A stretch of 64,000 bases of DNA from Flavisolibacter sp. (GCA_028288675.1 JAQBNG010000051.1:1-64000); one strand, 5' to 3'; shown: positions 37,491 to 48,533, numbered from the stretch's first letter. Notes: generated from the sequence alone by a model not told the origin. Made by a program: numbers and translations.

Positions 37491-37499
37491 ACCTCCTTT
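37491..37499 (-). promoter_or_regulatory. Extended Shine-Dalgarno of rpsU
   Basis: On the minus strand AAAGGAGGT lies 8 nt before the rpsU ATG. It is the longest match to the anti-Shine-Dalgarno that I noticed in front of any gene in the window. In Flavobacterium johnsoniae such a site is reported to sense bS21-deficient ribosomes. Confidence 0.8.
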
Positions 37500-37581
37500 A
37501 AAAATTTTTTTTGGAACGCAAATATAGGGTTCATTTTAAAAGCAAACCAAAACAAAATGTAAAAACCCCGAATTTTACCAC

Positions 37582-38175
37582 ATGTTCACAGGAATTATTG
37601 AAAACATGGGCCGGGTTATAGACGTGATAAAATCAGGCACCAACAAAACGTTTTGGATCGAGTCTCCCCTCTCCTCTTCTTTTAAAATTGATCAAAGCAT
37701 TGCACATGACGGCGTTTGCCTGACGGTAGAAGAGGTTCAGGAAACCAGCCACCGGGTAACGGCTATTTTAGAGACACTGGAAAAAACAGCCTTGCATAAA
37801 TGGAGCGAAGGAAAGCAGATTAACCTGGAGCAATGTCTTTTACTCACCAGCCGGCTTGATGGACATTTTGTACAAGGCCATGTAGATACAGCCGGTATTT
37901 GCGAAAAGCTAAAAAACCGGGATGGCAGCTATGAGATCACCTTCTCTTTCCCTAAAAAGTTTGCAGCACTGGTAATTGAGAAAGGCTCTATTTGCATTAA
38001 CGGCATCAGTCTTACACTTTTTGAGGTGAAAAAGGCATCATTTAAAGTAGGCATTATTCCTTATACATGGGATCATACGAATTTGAAATTTTTGAAGGAA
38101 GGTGATGCAGTGAATTTAGAGTTTGATATGATTGGGAAGTACATACAACGAATGAACCAACTCAACAAAGGTTAA
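37582..38175 (+). CDS. ribE: Riboflavin synthase
   Basis: This 197-aa protein has two tandem lumazine-binding barrels. It begins MFTGIIENMGRV, and the first repeat contains IAHDGVCLTVEEV and the second ISLTLFEV after SICINGIS. It catalyses dismutation of 6,7-dimethyl-8-ribityllumazine to riboflavin. No other rib gene is adjacent and I saw no FMN riboswitch. It overlaps the start of the following acyltransferase gene by one base, so the two are translationally coupled although functionally unrelated. Confidence 0.95.
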   Translation: MFTGIIENMGRVIDVIKSGTNKTFWIESPLSSSFKIDQSIAHDGVCLTVEEVQETSHRVTAILETLEKTALHKWSEGKQINLEQCLLLTSRLDGHFVQGHVDTAGICEKLKNRDGSYEITFSFPKKFAALVIEKGSICINGISLTLFEVKKASFKVGIIPYTWDHTNLKFLKEGDAVNLEFDMIGKYIQRMNQLNKG

Positions 38176-39236
38176 TGAACGGGGGGAGAGCACACTATCC
38201 GGGATTAGATGCATTAAGGGGCATCGCCATTATATTGGTCGTTCTTTATCATTACTTTCCTTTCTTTCGTATAGGCTGGATTGGTGTCGACCTGTTTTTT
38301 GTACTTTCCGGATTTTTAATTACGGGAATTCTACTAAGAACCAGGGAAGAAAAAAACTATTTTAGAAATTTCTTCCTGAGGCGGGCATTTCGAATATTCC
38401 CTTTGTACTTTTTGGTGCTGATTGTATTTTATATATGCTCCCCCCTATTGTTCACCCAAAAACAAGTTGGATCGGCTTACTTTTATTATACCAATAACCA
38501 GGTTTGGTTTTGGACCTTTACCGAAAATTGGCTGCTCATTAGGCAAGGGCCACCTCCGGAACCTTACCTACAGCATTTTTGGTCTTTGGCAATTGAAGAA
38601 CAATTCTACCTCGTCTGGCCTTTTTTACTTTATGGCGTGCGGTCTCTTGTCATTTTAAAATACTTTCTGGTAGCACTATTCTTCATGGCTATTTCTCTAC
38701 GTGTAATTCTATGGATTTACTTTATTGGCCACGAGGCTTTTTACTACAACACTTTTGCCCGGGTAGATGGTTTTGCTGCCGGCGCTTTTTTATCAATACT
38801 TGTTTTTCAAAAAGAGCGAATTTCAAAAACACTAATGCTCATAGCATTCTTTGGGTTAGCTGCGGTTTTTTTCTGTGCAATCCTTGTTTCTAAAAACCTT
38901 GATCACAACAGTGCCCCATTTGCAACCGTTGGTTATTCTGTTGCCGCATTATTCTTTATGTGTATTTGCTTTAAACTTATCAATTCAAATTCTATTATAG
39001 CAAGAAGTGGTTTCTTAAAACAAATTGGACGCATCTCTTATGGCATATATGTGTACCACATCCCGGTTTTTTTAATTGGAAGTTATGTTTTACATAAAAT
39101 TGATTTGCTAAACGACAGTGGAAGCAATGTTTACGTGATACCTTTTATTTGCATTGGGGCAACTTTTTTGATCAGTTCTTTAAGCTACAAACTTATAGAA
39201 CTACCCTGTCTTAGGTTTAGAAACAAACTACTGTAA
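38175..39236 (+). CDS. Acyltransferase 3 family protein (OafA/YrhL type)
   Basis: This 353-aa membrane protein has about 10 hydrophobic segments. It starts with the family signature YPGLDALRGIAIILVVLYHY and contains GVDLFFVLSGFLITGILL. The segment FWSLAIEEQFYLVWPFLL in the middle is the second conserved block. These enzymes move acyl groups, often acetyl, onto surface polysaccharides, lipid A or peptidoglycan. The substrate is unknown. It is coupled to ribE by a 1-nt overlap and followed 33 bp later by another membrane protein gene. Confidence 0.88.
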   Translation: MNGGRAHYPGLDALRGIAIILVVLYHYFPFFRIGWIGVDLFFVLSGFLITGILLRTREEKNYFRNFFLRRAFRIFPLYFLVLIVFYICSPLLFTQKQVGSAYFYYTNNQVWFWTFTENWLLIRQGPPPEPYLQHFWSLAIEEQFYLVWPFLLYGVRSLVILKYFLVALFFMAISLRVILWIYFIGHEAFYYNTFARVDGFAAGAFLSILVFQKERISKTLMLIAFFGLAAVFFCAILVSKNLDHNSAPFATVGYSVAALFFMCICFKLINSNSIIARSGFLKQIGRISYGIYVYHIPVFLIGSYVLHKIDLLNDSGSNVYVIPFICIGATFLISSLSYKLIELPCLRFRNKLL

Positions 39237-39269
39237 CAATGAATTGCGCCGGGCACAAGAATTAAAGCA

Positions 39270-40391
39270 ATGAACTTCAACATAATTTCAAAATACCGTA
39301 TCCTTATACTGATTATAGCTTACGTTGCGTTACAAATTTTCCTGCTGTACCAATTTGGCATTGTCACCAACTTTGAAGCAACCAAATACATAGACCAGGC
39401 ACACAACCTTATAAACACAAACTCGTACACCACTAGTAACTTTCTATTTTATTCCACACAAATTTTATTGATTGCTGCCTGCATTAAATTAAAGCTTGGA
39501 TTTTGGTTCGTCGTGATGATACAAATTGCTGCCAATGCTTTTTCATTGCTTTTATTTCATAAAATGGTGATCGCCATTACCAAGAATAAAATGGTTGCTT
39601 TTGGCGCAACAGTTCTTTTTTTGGGGATGTTTTACTACCATTTGTATAACGTACATCTTTTCACCGAGTCACTTTTCTTCAGCTTCTCCATTTTGTTCGC
39701 TAACTATCTTTTCAACTTAAAAAAATTAAATCTGGCAACCATTCTTATTACAGTTCTTATGTTAGCCATTCTTTTATTTACAAGGCCTACCGGGCTTTTG
39801 TTCATCCCAGCCACCCTTTTGTTTATTATCTTTCGGTTTGGTAAAAAGAGAGCCTTGTCACTGGTTTTTTTGTGTGTTACCGGAGGATTGATTTTATTTT
39901 ATATTATATTAAATGCTGCACTTAATTCTGGTGGTGAATTTGATTTTCTTTTGCCTTACATAGAGGAACATGTTATTTGCGGCGTGCCTACCGTACAACA
40001 TCCGCACAGCATTACTTTACCTGTTAACAAAAACTCAGTAGAAGGTTTATGGCAGGTTATCCTGAACAACAGCGATTTATTTTTTGGTTTAGCAAAAAAA
40101 AGATTCATTACTTTTTGGGGTGTAAGAAGGTCCTTCTTTTCAGTAGGACACAACCTTTTTATTGCGGTTTATTTCTATAGCCTGTACGTGTTTATTTTCC
40201 TTGGGTTGAAACGAATGCTCACCTACTACTTACCAGAAACCATCTTTATACTTACTTATATCTTTCTGGTAATGCTTACCGTATTGTTATCCTGCGATGA
40301 ATGGCACAACCGCTTTATCTTTTCCATTCTTCCTTTTTTATTATTATTAGCAGCCGGCCTATTTGCAAAAAAGAAAGATGTTGTTAGTTGA
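39270..40391 (+). CDS. Polytopic membrane protein, possibly GT39-like
   Basis: This 373-aa protein has roughly 9-10 hydrophobic segments. The first loop contains [20 protein letters not shown], which resembles the first periplasmic loop of mannosyltransferase-type (GT39/GT-C) enzymes, and a later cytoplasmic turn has TRPTGLLF. I cannot assign a family with confidence. It follows the acyltransferase gene on the same strand and may be co-transcribed with it, which would fit a role in surface-glycan modification. Its last 8 bp overlap the 3' end of hscA, which runs in the opposite direction. Confidence 0.6.
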   Translation: MNFNIISKYRILILIIAYVALQIFLLYQFGIVTNFEATKYIDQAHNLINTNSYTTSNFLFYSTQILLIAACIKLKLGFWFVVMIQIAANAFSLLLFHKMVIAITKNKMVAFGATVLFLGMFYYHLYNVHLFTESLFFSFSILFANYLFNLKKLNLATILITVLMLAILLFTRPTGLLFIPATLLFIIFRFGKKRALSLVFLCVTGGLILFYIILNAALNSGGEFDFLLPYIEEHVICGVPTVQHPHSITLPVNKNSVEGLWQVILNNSDLFFGLAKKRFITFWGVRRSFFSVGHNLFIAVYFYSLYVFIFLGLKRMLTYYLPETIFILTYIFLVMLTVLLSCDEWHNRFIFSILPFLLLLAAGLFAKKKDVVS

Positions 40392-42243
40392 TATTTTTAT
40401 TTACCAAAGCATCCTTCACTTTTATATCCATCATGCGTTCTGCATACGGTTTCGATATTTCATTCAGCTTTTCAATGGCTCCCTGCACCTCATCTTTTGT
40501 TCCCTTGCTTATTTTTTCTTCCAGATTTTGTAATGCTGTATTGGTAGCTGCCATTTCTTCTCCTGACAAGTAAGATTTATTCTTTTCAAGAAAATTTTTG
40601 GTAGTGTTAATCAACAATTTTCCTTCCATTTGCGCTTCCACTAATGCTCTTTGTTGTATATCGTCTTTCGCATGATGTAAGGAATCCATCAATAGCCTTT
40701 CCACTTCATCATCGGTTAATCCATACTGCGGTTTTACTTCGATAGTTTGCTGCAAACCGCTACGTAATTCTTTTGCACTAACTACCAAAATGCCATCTGC
40801 ATTGATTAAAAAACTAATCTCAACTTTTGGTAAGCCGGCAGGCATGGCCGGTATTCCTGATAGGGTAAACCGGGCCAGCTTTCTATTATGCTGTACCAGG
40901 TCGCGTTCGCCCTGATAAACCGAAACTACAATCCCTGTCTGCGCATCTTTCTGCGTAGTGTATTGACGTGCTGCCTTAGAAGGAATTTTTGAATTGCGAG
41001 GTATAAGTACATCCATCAAACCACCCATCGTTTCTATGCCTAATGATAACGGTGTAATATCAAGCAGTAAAACATCTTTATTATTTCCAGCTAAAATATC
41101 AGCCTGTACAGCCGCACCTAAAGCAACTACTTCATCAGGGTTTACTCTATCATGTACGCCCTTTCCAAAAAACCGGCTGACCCTTTCCTTCACAAACGGA
41201 ACGCGGGTAGAACCCCCAACCATTACTACCTCATCTATTTCAGAAATTGTAATATCCGCATCTGTTACTGCATTACTGCAACTGTTAATAGTTCTGTCAA
41301 CAAATGGCTCAATTAAGGTATCAAACTTTTCTTTGGTTAACCTTACTGGTTTCTCATTTACGGTTCCAATAAAATTATCATTCCGGCTCAAATGAATTTT
41401 TGCTTCTTCTGCTTTTAACCGAAGTGCCTGCGCCAGCGATTTATTTATTTGTAGCTCTTCTGCTGAAATAGAAAGTTCCTCCATCCACCACTGCACAATA
41501 GAATTGTCAAAATCATCACCGCCCAAATACGTATCGCCATTAGTTGACAAGACTTCAAATATCCCATTGGTTATTCTTAAGATAGAAATATCAAAGGTGC
41601 CACCGCCCAGGTCATACACGGCTACTATTTTTTCTTCGTCTTTCGTCATACCGATGCCATATGCTAAACTGGCGGCCGTTGGTTCATTTACAATACGAAG
41701 TACATCTAAACCTGCTAACCTGCCAGCGTCTCTTGTGGCTTGCCGCTGTGCATCGTTAAAATAGGCAGGCACAGTAATCACCGCTTTATTAACGGGCGTT
41801 TTCAAGATGTGTTCGGCCCGTTGTTTTAAAGCTTTTAGTATGAAAGATGATAATTCAACTGGCGTGTAAAACGTTCCATTTACTTCAATCTTTACCAGAT
41901 TATCAGTACCATCATCCAGCACTTTATAAGTAAAAAAGCTTGATCGTTCCACTACATCTTTATAGGATTTACCCATCAACCTTTTAACGGAAAAAATTGT
42001 GTTCTGAGGTTCTGTTATCAGGGATTGCTTTGCCTCATTACCTACTGAAACCTGTCCACCCTTGCCAAAGTGAATGACGGAGGGAACTAAAGTTGTATTG
42101 TCAAACTCTTTTAAAATTGTTGGCTGCTTTGAGTCGGGATGGATGATGGCAATCAGACTGTTAGTGGTGCCCAGGTCAATGCCCACAATTATTTCTTCCT
42201 GCTGCAAACTGCCCGTAGTTAGGTTGATTCCAATTTTTGCCAT
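40384..42243 (-). CDS. hscA: Fe-S assembly chaperone HscA (Hsp70 family)
   Basis: This 619-aa Hsp70 has the ATPase signatures [14 protein letters not shown] (about 19-32), [13 protein letters not shown] and [14 protein letters not shown], followed by [11 protein letters not shown]. The substrate-binding domain begins [20 protein letters not shown]. The N-terminal extension before the first ATPase strand and the NEAKQSL region fit HscA better than DnaK, so the likely role is delivery of Fe-S clusters from IscU together with HscB. No isc genes lie nearby. The C-terminal EEVD-like tail and long disordered end of DnaK are absent. Confidence 0.82.
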   Translation of the reverse strand: MAKIGINLTTGSLQQEEIIVGIDLGTTNSLIAIIHPDSKQPTILKEFDNTTLVPSVIHFGKGGQVSVGNEAKQSLITEPQNTIFSVKRLMGKSYKDVVERSSFFTYKVLDDGTDNLVKIEVNGTFYTPVELSSFILKALKQRAEHILKTPVNKAVITVPAYFNDAQRQATRDAGRLAGLDVLRIVNEPTAASLAYGIGMTKDEEKIVAVYDLGGGTFDISILRITNGIFEVLSTNGDTYLGGDDFDNSIVQWWMEELSISAEELQINKSLAQALRLKAEEAKIHLSRNDNFIGTVNEKPVRLTKEKFDTLIEPFVDRTINSCSNAVTDADITISEIDEVVMVGGSTRVPFVKERVSRFFGKGVHDRVNPDEVVALGAAVQADILAGNNKDVLLLDITPLSLGIETMGGLMDVLIPRNSKIPSKAARQYTTQKDAQTGIVVSVYQGERDLVQHNRKLARFTLSGIPAMPAGLPKVEISFLINADGILVVSAKELRSGLQQTIEVKPQYGLTDDEVERLLMDSLHHAKDDIQQRALVEAQMEGKLLINTTKNFLEKNKSYLSGEEMAATNTALQNLEEKISKGTKDEVQGAIEKLNEISKPYAERMMDIKVKDALVNKNIN

Positions 42244-42256
42244 TGTAAACTATAAC

Positions 42257-43324
42257 TTATTTTATTTGAATTGCAAACTTACGCAGAATGAAAAAGTAAA
42301 CCGGCTTTTCAAATAGCTTATAAGCGGCTACAGCTATAAGCTGCAGGAGTAAGTAAAGAAGAATAAAATTTGATGTTACATGAAAATGAAGGATTTCAGC
42401 CATCATGCCGATGTGAAGCAAATAAAATGCGTAAGAACTTTTACCAAGAAGAATAAGTAGCCTGGTGCTCAATAACTTTTTCAATAATGTATTTTCCACT
42501 AACAATCCGTAATACATTATACCAATAGAAACAGGAATTAAAAAATTAAATAGAAGGATGCCTAAAAAATAATCATTTATCACTTCAATATTTTCGGTAT
42601 AAGCAAAATACCCAAGTAGCGTTAGCAAGGCAATAAAGAAGATTCCACCATAGAATGTATAATATATTGTACACTTTACTGCCGGCCGCTTTATAAGTAA
42701 TAAGGCCAAAAAGATGCCTATAAAAAATTCAACGCATCGGCCAAAAAAAGTTCCGGAAAGCATAAAACTGCCACCCCCAAAAGGTGGAGAAAAGATGTAG
42801 GAAAGCAAAAACCCTATGCCTAACAAGCTAATAGCTTGAAAGACAAAAATCTTCTTTTCTTTTATTAAGTAAAAGCAAAATGGTGCATACAGGTAAAACA
42901 TTTCTTCTACCGTTAAGCTCCAGGATTGGGGAAGACCAGAAAAAATAAGATTCGCTAAGCCCTTTCAGTAAGGTTATGCTAAAAAAATAGCAAGGGCGTC
43001 AGGTGAGGCTTTACCATGTAAATACAATAATAAAAATTGCATAGCCAATATGGCGTAGTAGAGAGGAAAAATGCGGGCAATCCGCTTTATGAAATAGTAA
43101 CGTAACTCTTTGCGGTTGAAATTAAATTCATAATAGCGATAGGCGATTAAAAAACCACTCAGTACAAAAAAAAGGGTAACGCCAATATTTAACTGTCGTA
43201 AAAAAAAATAAAAAAATGAAGTATGTCCTTCCGAAAAAAGTAGCTGCGCACAATGAAACAGGTAAACAAGGCTTGCCGCGATAAAGCGAAGTCCGGTAAG
43301 CGCAGGAAAATTTTTTCTATCCAT
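42257..43324 (-). pseudogene. Acyltransferase 3 family gene with two compensating frameshifts
   Basis: From ATG 43324 the frame encodes FPALTGLRFIAASLVYLFHC and FFVLSGFLIAYRYYE, the N-terminal signatures of OafA-type acyltransferases. It then meets stops at 42972-42974 and 42963-42965. The same frame reopens with SGLPQSWSLTVEEMFYLYAP and continues to 42257. Between the breaks the protein is readable in another frame (SITLLKGLSESY). Adding one T in the 7-nt run at 42981-42987 and removing one from the 6-nt run at 42940-42945 (minus-strand sense) restores a complete protein of about 355 aa. This is either a pseudogene or two homopolymer errors. Confidence 0.75.
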
Positions 43325-43341
43325 TTTTATCCAATACAAAC

Positions 43342-43387
43342 CATCATAGAAAAAGCTGCCTGGGAAAGAGACAGCTTTTCTATGATG
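43342..43387 (-). terminator. Long hairpin between acyltransferase and porU2
   Basis: CATCATAGAAAAAGCTG (43342-43358) pairs with CAGCTTTTCTATGATG (43372-43387) with a single bulge. It lies 12 bp beyond the porU2 stop and just upstream of the acyltransferase start, so it probably ends the porU2 transcript. Confidence 0.75.
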
Positions 43388-43399
43388 TTATTTAAAACT

Positions 43400-46300
43400 T
43401 TATCGCATCAGGTACATTTTACCATATCCCTTATTAAAATACTTATCGGTATTGTCTTCGGAGCCTTTATACTTATCCAGCGACTTGCCATCAAGGTTTG
43501 TTACCACGCGGTATAAGTAAACGCCATTACCTACTTTTTGTCCGTATTGATCAGTACCGTCCCACTTAAATTCTGTGATATTGTTGCCAATATGCAGAGG
43601 CCCCAATTCACCTTTTGTAATTTCCCGAACAATTTTACCGGTTACTGTTAGTATCTGAATCTTTATGTTCTGCGGCACAGCGCTTCCGGTTAAGGTAAAC
43701 ACAAAGGCTGTAGAAGTAGTAAAGGGATTTGGGTAATTGAGCATGTTGGAGATCATTGGTTTGTTGATAACCTGGAATCCAACCCGGTACGACATGGTAC
43801 CAGCCGTATTATTGCTCCTGTCTTTGCCTGTTATAATCAGCTCATAATCTCCGTCCTTTTCAAAATAGGGAGCGAACTGTATGCTGGCCATATTATCAGC
43901 ATTAGGAGCTCCTGTTGCCGGAATAAATTTCAATGTGTCGGAGTTGAAGTTAAAGGTTCTTGTTACGCTGCCGGAACCGAGTCCACCGCTATTATCGGGA
44001 TAACGCACCTGTACCGTTGTCAAAGAAGAATCATTCAGCAGCATCCACTTCGCTTCATCCTTCAGTTTAATTAAAATATTGGGTTTAGATGATACAATGT
44101 CCCTGTTGAGGATATGCACATTATCAAATGTTACATCCATTAAAGGATTCAGGGTATCGCCCCTTACAAAAAAATTACGGAAGATGAAGTTGTTAAAATG
44201 ATATTGCTCTGGCTGATCATTGTCGGGATTAATATCAACAAACAAATTATTAGCTCCTGCTAATTGTTTTGTATCAATAGTAAAAGGCACGTTTATCACT
44301 TCGCCGCTGTTCAATGGTTTCTTTTGTTTAGGCGCTTCAAAAATTCTTGGCGTATTGGTGCGGTCAAAAACAGTTACTTTAATTCTGATGCTATCGCTAA
44401 ATGGAGCATCGCTTATATTCTTGAAGGCTATCTTACCTTCTAACGGCTCGCCTACTTCAAGGGTATCCTTCATTATAAATAATACGTTTGGCAAAACAGC
44501 GCCTTCTGGTGCAGGGTCGTATGTAAGCCTCCAATATTTGAATTGGAAAGGCGTGTGATAAACACTATCCCTATTGATCATATGCAGTTGCAGAAAGCGG
44601 TAAGTGGAGGCATTAATGGAAGACACATCCACTATCTGCTGCGAAGCGTTAATATTCCGGATTAACGTATCAACCCTTCCATCTGGCTTTACACCGATAA
44701 TATTCACAGTTGGCCGGTCCCCTAACCCGGGATCTGCTGAAGTACCACTCCATTTAAATTCCTTCCAGGCCATAGCGGGGCCAAAGATCGGAGAGGTTAC
44801 CGAGCCAATTGTATCAGGTGTAGCATAATCTGCCGATAAGGTGATCTTATCAAAAATGCCTTCAGAAAAAATGGACTTGGATGGCACCTGGGCCTGGGCG
44901 TTCTTTTTATAGGTGAAAATGAAAGCTCGTGGCCTAGTAAAGGAATCTGCATCTACAAAACCCTGGCTATATAAATGATGATAAATAGAACGGTTACTTC
45001 CAAAATAGGTTGTATCGCTTTTCCAGCCATTGACAAAGTAATTGTTATTGGGATCAGTTCCGGAAGTGTTCCGGATAACAACAATATGTTGGGAAGGGAT
45101 CATTTCCAGGAACTGAACAAGTTTCCTTCTTTTGCTGGAATCAGTCAATGTAAATTGGAAATTATAAGCCCTATCCTGCCCGCAAACAGGATCGCTTCCA
45201 TACTGCCCCGCCAGACCGCCATTGTTATTGAACCATGGTTTAAACGTGTTTGGATCAAATACATTTACTATAATATTTGGAAGGCCGCAAACACTTCGTA
45301 TATAGTTAACACCATTTACCGCAATAGCAAGTTCAGCAGCTTGTGAAGTAGCCGTTGGAAAAACCCCGCTTCTGATTAGCAGGTTATTTTGGGCCTCGTG
45401 AAAATTCCAGTTATTGCCAGGTGCCAGATCCATGTCGGTAATGGCTGATTTTTGATGTTGATATAAATGTGATTGATTAAATCCAGAAGTGGAGTTGCTT
45501 AAATAAACAAAAGATGACGTATTCCATATCGGGCTGCCACTGGCTGGCACGGGGGCTACTCTCCAATAATAAACCGTACTGTCTGCAAAGCTGAGGCCCG
45601 GAGCAAACTCTAATAAACCGCCCACAGAAGTTATAGTGTTTGTTAGTTTCGATGGAGAATTGAACAACTCCGTTGTATCAATCTCCATTTTATACTGCTT
45701 ACTAACATCAAATGGATTTGCAGTGGAAGCTTTTAGAGTAATATTCCGGTTATTTACAATAGCAAAGTTGTAAGGATAAACAGGTCTTGCCTCATCTTCA
45801 AAAATGAAAAAGTCGCGGGAGGTTGAGTTATTCGTTTCAAATAATTCATCCACTACATTATCTGCATCAACAGTAACAAAAAGTTTATTTGCCCCTTTGT
45901 CTTTTATAGGGTCAATAGGTATGTTAAAAACCAACTCATCGCGGTAACGGGTGCCATTTAAAGTATCCCGGCGCAGCACAGTTATTGAGCCATCAGGGTA
46001 CTGGCGTTTTGTTTCCACCACCGATGGGCGATTAATAGCTTTGCCTAAGTTAAAAACACTAATGTTTACTTTAAAAGACTGATCGGCAACGGAAATAAAA
46101 TTGGGAGCTATTTTTACCATCGTGTCCATAATAGCATAATCTGGCTTGGCCTGCTGGTTAAAAGTAACGGCAGGGTCGCCATTTAAAATAGTTTCTTCCG
46201 CATTGCACCGGGCAAAAAAATCATCGCCTAAAAAGCTATACACATCATCAATTGTTTTTTTTATGATCTCGCCAATTGACCGTTTATACAGACTCCTGGC

Positions 46301-48508
46301 CATATTGTTATAAGCGCGGGAGTTCCATATATCGAGGTAATGCACAATACCAAAATGCGAGGAAGCGATGAAATTAATAGAGCCCCTTTCCGGCGCCAAT
46401 ACATATTTATCGGATAGATAATTTCTAGTAGTAAAACGGCTCTCATTGTAGTCGAATGTATTACCCGCATTACAACCCAAAGCAAAAAACATGGGGTACT
46501 TCCCCTGATTATTATAGTTGGCCGGCTCGTCAAGATTGAACTCTAATGTAGTTGGCGACGAATGACCATAATACGTAACAAGGCTAAGCCCCTGGTTAAA
46601 CAAATTGGTCAGGTCGGCATCGGATAGCTGCTGTACAGAGCTGGTACTGGTTTTTTCAAAGGTGTACACTTTTGCTCCGTAAAGGGAATCTTCTATAATT
46701 CTTTTATAGCTGTTCAAAGCATTTCCTAAAATAGAAGCCAATGGCTCATCACCGGCGCCGGCAATATGCGCTATGTTTTTCATCCAGGCTTTATCGCCTA
46801 TCTCCGGCGAAAGTGTTTGCTGCGCTCTTTCAAGGTCTTTTACCTTTTTTAAATACAGGCTTACCTCGGCAGGAGTAATAGCAGTTAAGCGCCCAATAGG
46901 CGTTCCCGGAGAAGAGGTACCCGGCTCTGCAGACAACAGTAAATCGGAAGATGGCCATCCATAAGTGGGTACCAGGTTCAGTTTTTCAAGATTTTCTTTC
47001 TGCGTCTGAGTGCCTCTGTCACCAATAGAAAGCTGGTGCAGGTAATGAACACCCCGGCCAATAAGAAATACTTGTCTTGGCGTTGCCAAAAACGTATTGC
47101 GGGCAAAGCGTATAAAGTTGCGGATACCAGCAGGATTTTTCTTGATACCAAAACCAAACTGGTCAACCAACTGCTCGTCTAAAAATATTTTTGCGTTATA
47201 ACTGCCTCCCTGGGCCGATGCCCTGTAGCTGCGATAGTCTTCTACGGGGTTGGTACCGCCGGCGCCGTTAAAAAGAAGTGGGTTTGAGACAATAAGATAG
47301 TCAGCCTGGTTAACGGTCAACTTATAGTCTGTGAAAGTGCGGGGTTGTAAAGAACTAACCGGGGTGATACCACCTGTTACCTGGCTTACTAAAACAAGAT
47401 TACGGCTGAGTGTTGAAGCCTCTATAGCAACTTTAACCAAGGAGCCGGAAATCTCACCTACATAGCGCTTGCCGTTAGTAAGATCATAGAGTACCGGGTC
47501 CACGCCACCATTAGTGAATCCGCTTATTTCCAAATAGTTGCCAGTGACGGATGCAGGTAAGGAGAACTCAAAATTAGAAGCTCCGCCAAAATTGAACTGG
47601 CGGGGGTAGGAAATTTCCAGTTTGCTGAGTACCATCTTGTCAACGGGACAACCTGCTGTGTCGCAAGTTTCAGTAACATTAGTAACGCCTGCAGCAGCAG
47701 TGCCGGAATTTAGCAGGCTTAAATTAAAGGATGCTTCATTTTCTGCCTGGTTCAGGTAAGGAAAGTCAGCTCCACTAACAGAATCGCCGTTGATAGTGAC
47801 CCTATAGCGCCTTGAGTTATACGAATTGCCAAAAACGCTGGTTCTGATTTTTGGAGCAGGGCCAGATGCTGCCGCAAACAGGCCCGTGAAATTGGCTGTA
47901 TACGTGGCATTTCTTTCAATATCACCAGAGCTCCATCCTTCACCTTTATCATAAGAGGAAGAAAACAAATGATCGGCGCCTACGATATAATAAAGTCCGC
48001 TGTTTATTTTGTCTTTAAGAGAAGCGCTTGCAGTATGTATAAAATAAGGCTCGGCAGGCAGGGTGTTACCAGCCACATTATTACTAGTAGGTTGTAATCG
48101 TAAATTAGGCCCTGCAGGATTTACAGTAAGAAAATAAGCAGCCGAATCGCTGATCAAACTCCATTTATCGTTTAACTGAAAGCCAGGTTCCCGATACAGT
48201 TCCTTATCTGGTTTGCCATCATTCATTTTCCCCCAAAACTCTATGTAGTCAGAAGCAGTTAATGTTCCGGATGACAACGAGGTATAAATAGGCACTTGTA
48301 CACCATTACGCCAAAGCTGGAAGTGTTGAGCCGCCGCTACGCTTAAACCTGCAGTCGCCAGGTCGGCACCGGAGATACGATAGAGACCGTCTTTCCCAAC
48401 CTTGAACTTGTAATAGGTCTTGGTAAAATCAATCCACTCGTTATTGTACACTTGCGCTTTAGCCACAAAGCTTAAGAGTACTGCCAAGCCAAATAGAAGT
48501 TTTCTCAT
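43400..48508 (-). CDS. porU2: PorU2-like T9SS sortase (gingipain-type C25 domain)
   Basis: This 1702-aa exported protein has a signal peptide (residues 1-18, ending AKAQ) and beta-rich N-terminal domains (20-400). A peptidase C25 domain spans about 400-800, with the likely catalytic His649 in YYGHSSP and Cys679 in ALGCNAGN. A CARDB/Ig-like module at about 830-900 and further beta domains lead to a C-terminal FlgD-like Ig domain (YPNPFTTSTAFVFTL, then VGNGVYLYR). This is the layout of PorU-type T9SS sortases, but the chain is several hundred residues longer than canonical PorU, which fits the family annotated as PorU2. It is paired with a PorV2-like gene 25 bp upstream. Confidence 0.8.
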   Translation of the reverse strand: MRKLLFGLAVLLSFVAKAQVYNNEWIDFTKTYYKFKVGKDGLYRISGADLATAGLSVAAAQHFQLWRNGVQVPIYTSLSSGTLTASDYIEFWGKMNDGKPDKELYREPGFQLNDKWSLISDSAAYFLTVNPAGPNLRLQPTSNNVAGNTLPAEPYFIHTASASLKDKINSGLYYIVGADHLFSSSYDKGEGWSSGDIERNATYTANFTGLFAAASGPAPKIRTSVFGNSYNSRRYRVTINGDSVSGADFPYLNQAENEASFNLSLLNSGTAAAGVTNVTETCDTAGCPVDKMVLSKLEISYPRQFNFGGASNFEFSLPASVTGNYLEISGFTNGGVDPVLYDLTNGKRYVGEISGSLVKVAIEASTLSRNLVLVSQVTGGITPVSSLQPRTFTDYKLTVNQADYLIVSNPLLFNGAGGTNPVEDYRSYRASAQGGSYNAKIFLDEQLVDQFGFGIKKNPAGIRNFIRFARNTFLATPRQVFLIGRGVHYLHQLSIGDRGTQTQKENLEKLNLVPTYGWPSSDLLLSAEPGTSSPGTPIGRLTAITPAEVSLYLKKVKDLERAQQTLSPEIGDKAWMKNIAHIAGAGDEPLASILGNALNSYKRIIEDSLYGAKVYTFEKTSTSSVQQLSDADLTNLFNQGLSLVTYYGHSSPTTLEFNLDEPANYNNQGKYPMFFALGCNAGNTFDYNESRFTTRNYLSDKYVLAPERGSINFIASSHFGIVHYLDIWNSRAYNNMARSLYKRSIGEIIKKTIDDVYSFLGDDFFARCNAEETILNGDPAVTFNQQAKPDYAIMDTMVKIAPNFISVADQSFKVNISVFNLGKAINRPSVVETKRQYPDGSITVLRRDTLNGTRYRDELVFNIPIDPIKDKGANKLFVTVDADNVVDELFETNNSTSRDFFIFEDEARPVYPYNFAIVNNRNITLKASTANPFDVSKQYKMEIDTTELFNSPSKLTNTITSVGGLLEFAPGLSFADSTVYYWRVAPVPASGSPIWNTSSFVYLSNSTSGFNQSHLYQHQKSAITDMDLAPGNNWNFHEAQNNLLIRSGVFPTATSQAAELAIAVNGVNYIRSVCGLPNIIVNVFDPNTFKPWFNNNGGLAGQYGSDPVCGQDRAYNFQFTLTDSSKRRKLVQFLEMIPSQHIVVIRNTSGTDPNNNYFVNGWKSDTTYFGSNRSIYHHLYSQGFVDADSFTRPRAFIFTYKKNAQAQVPSKSIFSEGIFDKITLSADYATPDTIGSVTSPIFGPAMAWKEFKWSGTSADPGLGDRPTVNIIGVKPDGRVDTLIRNINASQQIVDVSSINASTYRFLQLHMINRDSVYHTPFQFKYWRLTYDPAPEGAVLPNVLFIMKDTLEVGEPLEGKIAFKNISDAPFSDSIRIKVTVFDRTNTPRIFEAPKQKKPLNSGEVINVPFTIDTKQLAGANNLFVDINPDNDQPEQYHFNNFIFRNFFVRGDTLNPLMDVTFDNVHILNRDIVSSKPNILIKLKDEAKWMLLNDSSLTTVQVRYPDNSGGLGSGSVTRTFNFNSDTLKFIPATGAPNADNMASIQFAPYFEKDGDYELIITGKDRSNNTAGTMSYRVGFQVINKPMISNMLNYPNPFTTSTAFVFTLTGSAVPQNIKIQILTVTGKIVREITKGELGPLHIGNNITEFKWDGTDQYGQKVGNGVYLYRVVTNLDGKSLDKYKGSEDNTDKYFNKGYGKMYLMR

Positions 48509-48533
48509 TGCAATAAATTTTTGGTACGGAAGG

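Noticed and set aside
40384..40391. 8-bp convergent overlap between the membrane protein gene and hscA
   Set aside because: Short tail-to-tail overlaps are common; no sign of a regulatory role.
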